A stretch of 64,000 nt of DNA. It comes from Nocardia stercoris. GTDB lineage: Bacteria; Actinomycetota; Actinomycetes; Mycobacteriales; Mycobacteriaceae. This document shows, in pieces, positions 51,307-60,200 of this stretch. The notes under the pieces are model-generated. The model was not told the origin of the DNA. It worked only from the letters and a program-made list of their open reading frames with translations, and searched no databases. The position numbers and the translations under genes were made by a program. Every line of letters starts with the position of its first letter. Within the stretch, counting starts at the first letter, position 1. Location: assembly GCF_003696265.1 (NCBI RefSeq), contig NZ_RFFH01000011.1, positions 160,496-224,495 on the forward strand, written 5' to 3'.

Positions 51307-53085
51307 GTGGACCGCTTCGAACTGATCGTGAAGAACGGACTGTGGTTCGACGGCACCGGCGCCGAACCGGTCGTGCGCGACCTCGGCATCCGGGCCGGCG
51401 AAGTCGTGGCCACCGTCACGGATCTCGATCCGGACCACGCCGACGAGGTGATCGACGCGGCCGGCAAATGGGTCATGCCCGGTTTCATCGACGTACATAC
51501 CCACTACGACGTCGAAATGCTCACGCGCCCGGCGCTCACCGAATCGGTGCGCCACGGCGTCACCACGGCGATCGTCGGAAACTGTTCCCTGACCACCATT
51601 CTGGCCGCCGACGACGAATGCGCCGACATCTTCAGCCGCGTCGAGGCGGTACCCCGCGACATCGTCATGGGTGTGCTCGGGCAGCACCGGACCTGGTCCG
51701 GCCCCGCCGAATTCGCCGCGGCGGTCGACGCCCTGCCGCTGGGACTCAACATCGCCGGTTTCCTCGGCCACTCCGACATGCGGATCCGGGTCATGGGCAT
51801 GGACCGCGCCTGCGACCCCGCCACCCGGCCCACCGACGCCGAGATCGACGCCATGCGCCAGTGGCTCGGCGAGGCGCTCGACGCCGGCTTCCTCGGCCTG
51901 TCGTCGACCACCAACTCGATCGACAAGGTCGACGGCGACCGCTACCGCTCCCGCACACTCCCGTCGTCGTTCGTGCGGGGCCGCGAGTTCCGGGCACTCA
52001 ACGCCGTCCTCCGCGATCGCGACCGCATCCTGCAGAGCACGCCGCGAATCTCGCTCAACCCCAATATCCTTCAGTTCTTCCTCGCCGCATCCGGTCGCTT
52101 CCGGCGCAAGCGCCTGCAGGTGTCGCTGCTGTCGGCCGCCGACTCCAAGGCGTATCCGCCGCTGATCTACTTCATGCTCTACGGCGCCCCGATCCTCAAC
52201 CGTCTGTTGCGCGGCGCGTTCCAGTGGCAGCATCTGCCCGTGGAGTTCTCCGTCCACGCCGACGGCATGGATCTGGTGGTGTTCGAGGAATTCGGTTCCG
52301 GCTCGGCCGCACTCGACATCAAGGACCAGCTCGAGCGCAACGAACTGTTGCAGGACAAGGACTATCGGCGCTGGTTCCGGCGCGACTACGAGAATCGCTT
52401 CTCCCCCAAGATCTGGCACCGCGACCTGTTCGACGCGGTCATCGTCGACGCACCCGACATAGCCCTGATCGGCCGCAGCTTCGGGCAGCTCGGCCGCGAC
52501 CGCGGCATCCACCCCGTCGACGCGTTCCTCGACACCGTCGTCGAATACGGCGGAGCGGTCCGCTGGCGGACCACGGTGGCCAACCACCGGCCCAAGTACC
52601 TGGACAAGCTGGCCGCGAACAAGCACGTGCACATGGGATTCGGCGACGCCGGCGCCCACCTGCGCAACATGGCCTTCTACAACTACCACCTGCGGCTGCT
52701 GGAACGGGTGCGGCGGGCACAGGCCACCCGCAAGCCGTTCCTCACCGTGCCGCGGGCCGTGCACCGGCTCACCGGCGAACTCGCCGACTGGTACCACCTC
52801 GACGCGGGCCATCTGCGCGTGGGCGACCGCGCCGACATCGTGATCGTCGACCCGGCCGCGCTCGACGACTCGGTGCATCAGCTCGCGGAGGAACCGGTCG
52901 CCGAATACGGCGGTCTGCGGCGCATGGTCAACCGCAACGACCGGACGGTGACCGCCACCATCGTGAACGGCCGGATCGTCTATCGCGACGGCGTCTTCGC
53001 CGCCGGCCTCGGCGACACCTGGGGTCCGGGCCGCTTCCTGCCGGCCGACCGCCCGGTGCACGGCACCACCACCGTCCCCGCCTGA
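51307..53085 (+). CDS. D-aminoacylase-like amidohydrolase
   Basis: The 592-residue metal-dependent hydrolase matches the N-acyl-D-amino-acid deacylase branch of the amidohydrolase superfamily: LIVKNGLWFDGTG, the metal-binding GFIDVHTHYDVEM, TTAIVGNCS with a bridging cysteine, FLGHSDMR, GFGDAGAHLRN and the closing ADIVIVDPAALDD. A central insert (about 250-330) distinguishes it from classic D-aminoacylase. It should cleave an amide from a small molecule in the cytoplasm. GTG at 51307 follows AAGGAG. It heads a three-gene operon with an SDR and an enoyl-CoA isomerase-like gene. Confidence 0.85.
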   Translation: MDRFELIVKNGLWFDGTGAEPVVRDLGIRAGEVVATVTDLDPDHADEVIDAAGKWVMPGFIDVHTHYDVEMLTRPALTESVRHGVTTAIVGNCSLTTILAADDECADIFSRVEAVPRDIVMGVLGQHRTWSGPAEFAAAVDALPLGLNIAGFLGHSDMRIRVMGMDRACDPATRPTDAEIDAMRQWLGEALDAGFLGLSSTTNSIDKVDGDRYRSRTLPSSFVRGREFRALNAVLRDRDRILQSTPRISLNPNILQFFLAASGRFRRKRLQVSLLSAADSKAYPPLIYFMLYGAPILNRLLRGAFQWQHLPVEFSVHADGMDLVVFEEFGSGSAALDIKDQLERNELLQDKDYRRWFRRDYENRFSPKIWHRDLFDAVIVDAPDIALIGRSFGQLGRDRGIHPVDAFLDTVVEYGGAVRWRTTVANHRPKYLDKLAANKHVHMGFGDAGAHLRNMAFYNYHLRLLERVRRAQATRKPFLTVPRAVHRLTGELADWYHLDAGHLRVGDRADIVIVDPAALDDSVHQLAEEPVAEYGGLRRMVNRNDRTVTATIVNGRIVYRDGVFAAGLGDTWGPGRFLPADRPVHGTTTVPA

Positions 53086-53118
53086 ACCATCGACCCACTG
53101 CTGCAAAGGAATTCATCG

Positions 53119-53949
53119 ATGACGAACTCGCTCTCCGGGCGCACGCTGCTGATGTCCGGCGGTAGCCGCGGCATCGGCCTGGCCATCGCCCTAGCCGCCG
53201 CCCGCCACGGCGCCAACATCGCGCTGCTCGCCAAAACCGCCCAACCCCACCCCAAACTCGAAGGAACCATCCACACCGCGGCCGCCGCGATCGAGGCCGT
53301 CGGCGGTCACGCCCTGCCCGTGGTCGGCGATGTGCGCGAAGAAGACTCGGTCATCGCCGCCGTCGAACAAGCCGTAGCCCAGTTCGGCAGCATCGACATC
53401 GTGGTCAACAACGCCAGCGCCCTCGACCTGGGCAACAGCGTCGACCTCCCGGTGAAGAAGTTCGACCTGCTGCAGCAGATCCAGATCCGCGGCACCTTCC
53501 TGCTCACCCGCACCGCCGTCCCGCACCTGCGCAAGTCGGCGAACCCGCACATCCTGAGCCTGTCCCCGCCACTCAACCTCAGCCAGCGCTGGCTCGGCGA
53601 ACACCCGCCCTACATGGTCGCCAAATACGGAATGACCCTGCTCACACTGGGATTCGCCGCCGAATTCGCCACCGACGGGATCGCCGCGAACTGCCTGTGG
53701 CCGCAAACCCTCATCGCCACCGCCGCCGTGCAGAACCTGCTCGGCGGCGACTCCGCGGTCAACCGCGCCCGCACCCCCGACATCGTCGCCGACGCCGCCC
53801 TGCACATCCTCACCCAGCCCGCAGACGAGTTCACCGGCCGCACCGCCATCGACGTCGACATCCTCGCCGAGGCCGGCGTGACCGACCTGTCCGGCTACGG
53901 CATCGGCACCGAGCTGGAGTACGACATCTTCGTCGACCCGCCGGCCTGA
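53119..53949 (+). CDS. HSDL2-like short-chain dehydrogenase
   Basis: The 276-residue SDR has the NAD(P) motif GGSRGIG, NNASAL, and the YMVAKYGM region with the catalytic Tyr-x-x-x-Lys; the upstream serine is in SLSPPLN. The segment LLAKTAQPHPKLEGTIHTAA is typical of the HSDL2 subgroup, linked to fatty-acid metabolism. It starts 33 bases after the amidohydrolase with AAAGGA upstream and is cotranscribed. Confidence 0.87.
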   Translation: MTNSLSGRTLLMSGGSRGIGLAIALAAARHGANIALLAKTAQPHPKLEGTIHTAAAAIEAVGGHALPVVGDVREEDSVIAAVEQAVAQFGSIDIVVNNASALDLGNSVDLPVKKFDLLQQIQIRGTFLLTRTAVPHLRKSANPHILSLSPPLNLSQRWLGEHPPYMVAKYGMTLLTLGFAAEFATDGIAANCLWPQTLIATAAVQNLLGGDSAVNRARTPDIVADAALHILTQPADEFTGRTAIDVDILAEAGVTDLSGYGIGTELEYDIFVDPPA

Positions 53950-53979
53950 TCCACTTCCCCTGCGACGAAACGGAATTCC

Positions 53980-54681
53980 GTGCCCTACCTACATCGTATG
54001 AACGAGGTGTTCGTCCTGGACCTCGGCGTCGAGGGCCAGGCCGACACCGAGAATCGCCTGACCCCGGACTGGATGAACGAGGTCCAGGCCTGCCTCGACG
54101 AAGTCGAACGATCCACCGGCCCGGCCGGGCTCGTCACCACCGGCACCGGCAAGTTCTACTCGCTCGGCTTCGAACCCGAACGGTTCCTGCGGCCCGATGT
54201 CGGCGAGTACCTGATGGCCGGGCAGCGGTTGTTCGCCCGCGTGCTCACCCTGTCCGTCCCGACGGTCGCGGCGATCCGAGGGCACGTGTTCGCCGGCGGC
54301 GCCCTGTTCGCCATGGCTCACGACCAGCGGGTCATGCGCGCCGACCGCGGCTTCTTCTGCCTGCCGGAGATCGACCTCGGGCTGGACCTCGGCAGCACGG
54401 GACTGATCCTCCCGGGCGGTATGGCGGACCTGTTGACCGCGCGACTGCCCGCTCGCACCGCACGCACCGCGATCCTCACCGGCCACCGATACGGCGGCGT
54501 GGAAGCCCTCGACGCCGGCATCGTCGACGCGATCGCCGGCGATGCCGACGCGACGCTCGCCGCGGCGGTGTCGATCGCCGCCGGCCTCGCCCGCACCCGC
54601 GGACCGGGACTGTCCGCCATGAAGCGGTGGCTGTACCGCGATGTCCTGGCCGGATTGAGCGAGCTGGCCCTGACCGCGTGA
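53980..54681 (+). CDS. Enoyl-CoA hydratase/isomerase family protein
   Basis: The 233-residue crotonase-fold protein resembles delta3,delta2-enoyl-CoA isomerases: TTGTGKFYSLGFEPERFL, VPTVAAIRGHVFAGGALFAM then AHDQRVM (oxyanion glycine in GHVFAGGALF) and FCLPEIDLGLDLG. The second catalytic acid of hydratases is not obvious, which favours isomerase. GTG at 53980 with a weak GGAA box starts 30 bases after the SDR stop. It may help break down an unsaturated acyl chain. Confidence 0.83.
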   Translation: MPYLHRMNEVFVLDLGVEGQADTENRLTPDWMNEVQACLDEVERSTGPAGLVTTGTGKFYSLGFEPERFLRPDVGEYLMAGQRLFARVLTLSVPTVAAIRGHVFAGGALFAMAHDQRVMRADRGFFCLPEIDLGLDLGSTGLILPGGMADLLTARLPARTARTAILTGHRYGGVEALDAGIVDAIAGDADATLAAAVSIAAGLARTRGPGLSAMKRWLYRDVLAGLSELALTA

Positions 54682-54703
54682 CACCGTGCCGCCGGACCCG
54701 GGA

Positions 54704-55216
54704 TCACCGGCGGCGCAACAGCATTCCGCGCACGTAGGCGGCCTGACCGGCGTGCTGGATGTCGTCGTCGACGACGCTGATCAGCCGGACACCCAATGTC
54801 ACCGGCGGATCCCAGCGGGTGTCGACGATGCGCGGCAGATCGGCGTCGGTGAGCGTCGAGACGTATCCGATGGTCTGTTCGTGCACCGCGTCGAAGTAGC
54901 CCAGCAGCAGCTCCGCCGAAATACCCTCCAGCTGAGCTACTTCGGCGGAGCCGTGACCGTAACCGGTGGTGGCGGCGGCGAAGGGCAACGCGAACCGCTC
55001 GGCCCAGCCCGCCGCCGTCCACACCTGGTCCAGGCCCGCGACCTCGGCAATATGGTCGTCCTGGACGCGGGTCAGATGCCAGATCAGCCACGCGATCGAA
55101 TTGGCGTCGCCGTCCGGCCGGACCGCCAGCTCCTCGGTCGTCAGCCCGGCCACGGCACCGTGCACGTTCTCCTCGACCCGCCCGAAGGCGTCCACCAGCA
55201 AGTCAGCGCTCGTCAT
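54704..55216 (-). CDS. DinB-family protein
   Basis: The 170-residue helical protein fits the DinB/YfiT four-helix fold. The metal-ligand histidines appear in SIAWLIWHLTRVQDDHIAEV and DDDIQHAGQAAYVRG, with the third in LLGYFDAVHEQTIGY. In Mycobacteriales such proteins include thiol transferases for mycothiol or bacillithiol-type cofactors; this copy cannot be assigned. The ATG at 55216 follows a GGATGGGGG tract; an ATG four codons earlier is possible. Confidence 0.8.
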   Translation of the reverse strand: MTSADLLVDAFGRVEENVHGAVAGLTTEELAVRPDGDANSIAWLIWHLTRVQDDHIAEVAGLDQVWTAAGWAERFALPFAAATTGYGHGSAEVAQLEGISAELLLGYFDAVHEQTIGYVSTLTDADLPRIVDTRWDPPVTLGVRLISVVDDDIQHAGQAAYVRGMLLRRR

Positions 55217-55270
55217 GCCCCCATCCAAGCATCCGTGGACGGTGGATATTCCCCGCCACGCGTGCCCGCG

Positions 55271-56494
55271 TCAGCCCAGCGCGCGGGTGAACGCCGCGGC
55301 CAGCTCCACCACCTGATCCTCGGTGATCACGAACGACGGGGAGATCTGCAGCGCGCCGGCGCCCGCCGCGCGACCCGAAACCCCCTCGGCGCGAAGCGCT
55401 TTCACCATTGCCGGCGCCTCGGCCGGGTCGGCCAGCTGTACCGCGGCGACCGCACCGACACCGCTGCGCACCTCCGCGACCTTCGGGTGTGCGGCCAGCG
55501 GCGAGAAGTGTTCGTGCAGTAGTGATTCCAGGTTCTTGCTGGCGTCCAGCAGCCGCTCGCGCTCGAGGATGTCGAGGTTGGCCATGGCGGCGGCCGCCGC
55601 ACCCGCGTGCCCGCCGTAGGTGTAGCCGTGCCGGAACCAGGTGCCGCCGGCGTAGAACGGCTCGGCCACCCGGGGCGCCACGAAGACCGCGCCCATCGGG
55701 ACGTACCCGGACGTCAGGCCCTTGGCGGTGGTCATGATGTCGGGTTCGAGCCCGAATCGGGTGGAGGCGAACCACGATCCGCCGATCCGGCCGAACCCGG
55801 TCACCACCTCGTCGGCGACGAACAGGATGTCGTTGTCGCGGCAGATGCGGCGCACCTCGGTCAGATAGCCCTCCGGGGGCGGATAGACGCCACCGGCACC
55901 GATGATCGGCTCGCAGAAGAAGGCGGCGATCCGGTCGGCGCCGACCTCGTCGATCAGGGTCTGCAGCGCGGCGGCCGAGTCCCAGTCGACGGTCCGCGCC
56001 GTGGGAACCAGCTCGCCGTAACCCTCGGCGTTGAGCGGGAGGCCGCCCAGCGCGGTCCCGGCGTAGTGCATGCCGTGATAGGCCTTCTGGCGGCCCACGA
56101 TCAGGGTCTTGTCCGGGCGGCCCTGCGCCACCCAGAACCGCCGGGCCAGCTTAGCGGCAGTGTCGACGGAATCCGAACCACCGGAGGTGAACATGACCTT
56201 CGAACCCGCCACCGGCGCCAGCTCGGCGAGCCGTTCGGCCAGGTCCCGGGTCACCGCGGGGACCAGGTCACCGAAGTTGGAGTAGTGCGCGATGTTCGCC
56301 AGCTGGTCCGCGACCGCGTCGGCGATCTCGCGGCGCCCGTGCCCGACATTGGCGAACCAGAGTCCACCGGTCGCGTCCAGATACCGCGTGCCGGCCTCGT
56401 CCCAGATGTGGGCACCCTCACCCCGTGCGACGACGAACGCCCCGTCCCGCTCGACCGCACCCATATCCGCGAAACCGTGCCACAGCGAACCCAC
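55271..56494 (-). CDS. Class III aminotransferase
   Basis: The 407-residue PLP enzyme shows class III features: LDATGGLWFANVGHGRREIA, MFTSGGSDSVDTAAKLARRF, KAYHGMHYAGTALGG, the PLP-pyridine aspartate in FVADEVVTGFGRIGGSW, and the Schiff-base lysine in TTAKGLTSGYVPMGAVFVAP. This set is typical of omega-amino-acid or pyruvate aminotransferases, which move an amine group from an amine or omega-amino acid to pyruvate. GTG at 56494 follows AAAGGAG. It is a single gene and could act on amines from the decarboxylases elsewhere in the window, but there is no linkage. Confidence 0.88.
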   Translation of the reverse strand: MGSLWHGFADMGAVERDGAFVVARGEGAHIWDEAGTRYLDATGGLWFANVGHGRREIADAVADQLANIAHYSNFGDLVPAVTRDLAERLAELAPVAGSKVMFTSGGSDSVDTAAKLARRFWVAQGRPDKTLIVGRQKAYHGMHYAGTALGGLPLNAEGYGELVPTARTVDWDSAAALQTLIDEVGADRIAAFFCEPIIGAGGVYPPPEGYLTEVRRICRDNDILFVADEVVTGFGRIGGSWFASTRFGLEPDIMTTAKGLTSGYVPMGAVFVAPRVAEPFYAGGTWFRHGYTYGGHAGAAAAAMANLDILERERLLDASKNLESLLHEHFSPLAAHPKVAEVRSGVGAVAAVQLADPAEAPAMVKALRAEGVSGRAAGAGALQISPSFVITEDQVVELAAAFTRALG

Positions 56495-56565
56495 GAAGGG
56501 ACTCCTTTCCCGCGATCGGCCCACCCGAGCCGACGAAATGTCGCCTCGCCAGCCTAGTCGGGTTC

Positions 56566-57225
56566 CTACCTACCGGTACGGAAAACTTCCGGCGACCGGG
56601 TAGCGAACGCGCCCCGCCCGGTCCGCAGGTTCCCCACCACCGCCACCGCGACCGCGAGCAGCGCGAAGACGCCGGTCATCACCACCAGGCCGATCACCAG
56701 GGAGACGTAGCCCTGCGCACGCGGGTCGAGGAACGGGTAGGGATACCAGTCGACGACAGCGCCCCGGATCAGGCTGTAAGCGCCGTAGAGCGCCGGGTAG
56801 ATCAGCCAGCGCCCGATCAGACCGGCCGTGACCGGCAGGGCGGCCGGCACCAGGATCCAGTCCGCCATCATGACGATCGGGATCAGCCGGTGCATGGTGT
56901 CGTTGATCCACTTGTCGGTGAGCTGGACGTCGATGTTCGACAGCAGGACCGCGTAGATCACACAGGTGATCGTCAGGTACAGCGTGGCCGCGCCACGGAT
57001 CAGCTGCCAGCGGCGCCCGGCCGGATCCAGCAGACCCCCGGCGAGCAGCACCGCGATCCCCAGGATGTTCGACTGAATGGTGAAGTAGCTCAGGAAGTTC
57101 ACCTCGGAGAAGGCGGGGTTGCCGAGACCCCGGATCGGGATCCACACCAACGCCACGAGCCCCAGCAGCCCGAACGCCACACGCAGCACCCGGATCCACA
57201 GCGAAGTTCCAGCATTCGTCCCCAT
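56566..57225 (-). CDS. Pr6Pr-type membrane protein
   Basis: The 219-residue protein has six predicted membrane helices and the FAR-17a/AIG1-like Pr6Pr pattern: FLSYFTIQSNILGIAVLLAG, then INDTMHRLIPIVMMADWILV and DWYPYPFLDPRAQGY. The conserved threonine and histidine match the catalytic positions of the animal lipid hydrolases, but bacterial members are uncharacterised. The ATG at 57225 is supported by alignment to the family start rather than a clear ribosome binding site. It is divergent from hrpA. Confidence 0.8.
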   Translation of the reverse strand: MGTNAGTSLWIRVLRVAFGLLGLVALVWIPIRGLGNPAFSEVNFLSYFTIQSNILGIAVLLAGGLLDPAGRRWQLIRGAATLYLTITCVIYAVLLSNIDVQLTDKWINDTMHRLIPIVMMADWILVPAALPVTAGLIGRWLIYPALYGAYSLIRGAVVDWYPYPFLDPRAQGYVSLVIGLVVMTGVFALLAVAVAVVGNLRTGRGAFATRSPEVFRTGR

Positions 57226-57277
57226 GCCCAGATGGTCGCACAAACCGTTTCCGTGGGCCGCTAGGCTGGAGGACGCA

Positions 57278-60200
57278 ATGACCAGGACCGCTCAGCACCG
57301 TGAACTCCGCGCCCGCCTGGCCGATCTGTCGCTCCGGGACGAACACCGCTTGCGCCGCCGGCTCGACAAGACCCGCGGCGATACGTCCGGGATCGAAGCC
57401 GAGATCGCCACCGCCGAACAGCGGATCGTCGCGCGCCGCGCGGCCGTCCCCGCGATCAGCTACCCCGAACAGCTGCCGGTCTCGGCGCGCCGCGACGACA
57501 TCGCGGCCGCGATCGCCGCCCATCAGGTGGTGGTGATCGCCGGTGAGACCGGATCCGGCAAGACCACGCAGATCCCGAAGATCTGCCTGGAACTCGGCCG
57601 CGGTATCCGGGGCACCATCGGCCACACCCAGCCGCGCCGGCTGGCGGCGCGCACGGTCGCCGAGCGGATCGCCGAGGAGCTGGGCACCGAGCTCGGCGAC
57701 GTGGTGGGGTACACCGTCCGCTTCACCGATCAGGCCTCGGACCGGACACTGGTCAAGCTGATGACCGACGGCATCCTGCTGGCGGAGATCCAGCGTGACC
57801 GGCTGCTGCGCCGCTACGACACGATCATCATCGACGAGGCACACGAGCGCAGCCTCAATATCGACTTCCTGCTCGGGTACCTGAAGCAGTTGCTGCCGCA
57901 GCGCCCCGATCTGAAGGTGATCATCACCTCGGCCACCATCGACCCGGAACTGTTCGCCCGCCATTTCGCCGACCCGGCCGGGAATCCCGCGCCGATCGTC
58001 GAGGTGTCCGGCCGGTCCTATCCGGTCGAGATCCGTTACCGCCCACTGGCTCTGGAGATTCCGGCGCCGTCGGAGGACGACGAGGACGACGACCCGCGCC
58101 TGGTCGACCGGGATCCGGTGGACGCGATCGGCGACGCCGTGCGGGAACTGTTGCCCGAGGGCGACGGCGACATCCTGGTGTTCCTGTCCGGGGAGCGCGA
58201 GATCCGCGACACCGCCGACGCGCTGCGCGATCTGAAACTGCCCCGCACGGAGATCGTCCCGCTGTACGCGCGGCTGTCCGCGGCCGAGCAGCATCGGGTG
58301 TTCGAACCGCATACCGGCCGCCGGGTCGTGCTGGCCACCAACGTGGCCGAGACCTCGCTGACGGTGCCCGGCATCCGCTACGTCGTCGACCCCGGAAACG
58401 CGCGGATCTCGCGGTACTCGGTGCGAACCAAGGTGCAGCGCTTGCCGATCGAGCCGATCTCGCAGGCGTCGGCGCGCCAGCGCGCCGGACGCTGCGGCCG
58501 TGTGGCGGACGGTATCTGCATCCGGCTCTACGCCGAGGACGACTTCGACGCCCGGCCGCAGTTCACCGAACCGGAGATCCTGCGCACCAATCTGGCCGCG
58601 GTCATCCTGCAGATGACGGCGCTGGGTCTCGGTGATATCGAGAACTTCCCGTTCGTCGAGCCGCCGGACGGGCGGGCGGTGCGGGACGGCATCGCGCTGC
58701 TCGAGGAACTGGGTGCGCTCGCACGGCGGACCGACGGCAGCAGGGGCCGGGCGGACTCGGGCGAGGCGCCGACCCCGGACACGGCCGGTGCCGCACGAGG
58801 CGGGGTCGTCGGCGACCTGCTGCTGACCGCGGTCGGCCGCGAGATGGCGCAGATCCCCGTCGACCCGCGCATGGGCCGAATGTTGGTGGAGGCCAATCGG
58901 AACGGGTGCCTGTCCGAGGTCCTGGTCATCGTGGCCGCGCTGTCGATCCAGGACGTGCGCGAACGGCCCGCCGACGCCCAGCAGGCGGCCGACACGAAAC
59001 ATGCCCGGTTCACCGTGGAGGGCTCGGACTTCCTGAGCTACCTGCGATTGTGGGACTACCTGCGCGAGCAGCGCAATGCCCTCTCCTCCAACCAGTTCCG
59101 GCGCATGTGCCGCGACGAGTACCTGCACTACCTGCGGTTGCGGGAGTGGCAGGACCTGCACGGGCAGCTGCGCACCATCACCCGCGGGCTGGGCTGGAAC
59201 ACCGACGGCAACGGCGAGCCGAATGCCCTGGGCGGCAATCGATCCGATGACCGAGGCGGGCAGCATGCGGACGGCCGGCCGGCCCGAGCCGAAGGGGTCG
59301 CAGACGGAGACGGAGCGGCGAGCCGCGGCGGCCCGCGCGCGAACCGCCGCCGACCGGCCTCGGGCCACGGCGAGGTGGACGGCGGCCCGCGCAGTGACAG
59401 CGGACGACGCAGGGGCGCAGGCGGTTCCGCGACGGCGAAGGCCGACGCCCAAGCCGCGTTCACCCACAGCGACGCGTCCCCCTGGGACGCGACCGCGATC
59501 CACCAGTCGCTGCTCGCCGGCATGCTCTCGCATATCGGTGTGCGCGAAGGGGAATCGCGAGAGTTCCTCGGTGCCCGCAACGCCAAGTTCATGATCTTCC
59601 CCGGATCGGCTATGGCCAAGAAGCCGCCGCGCTGGGTGATGGCCGCCGAACTGGTGGAGACCTCCCGGTTGTGGGGCCGCACGGCCGGGCGCATCGAGCC
59701 CGAATGGGCCGAACGGCTGGCCGGCGATCTGGTCAAGCGCACCTACTCCGAACCGCACTGGTCGTCGAAACGTGGTGCGGCACTGGCCTACGAGCGGGTC
59801 ACGCTGTACGGCGTGCCGCTGGTCACCCAGCGCCGGGTCGACTACGGGCGCATCGATCCGGAGCTGTCGCGCGAGCTGTTCCTGCGGCACGCGCTGGTGC
59901 AGGGCGAATGGGAGACCCGGCACGAGTTCTTCCACCGCAACCGCGCGCTGCTCGAGGACGTCGCCGATCTGGAGAACCGGGCCCGGCGCCGGGACATCCT
60001 CGTCGACGACCAGACCCTGTTCGACTTCTACGACCAGCGGGTGCCCGCGGACGTCACCTCGGTGCGGCACTTCGACACCTGGTGGCGGACCGCGCGCCGC
60101 AAGGATCCCGCGCTGCTGGACTTCTCCACCGAAACGGTGGTGAATTCCGATGCCGCGCTGCTGGATCCGACGGCGTTCCCCGATCACTGGCGGCAGGGCG

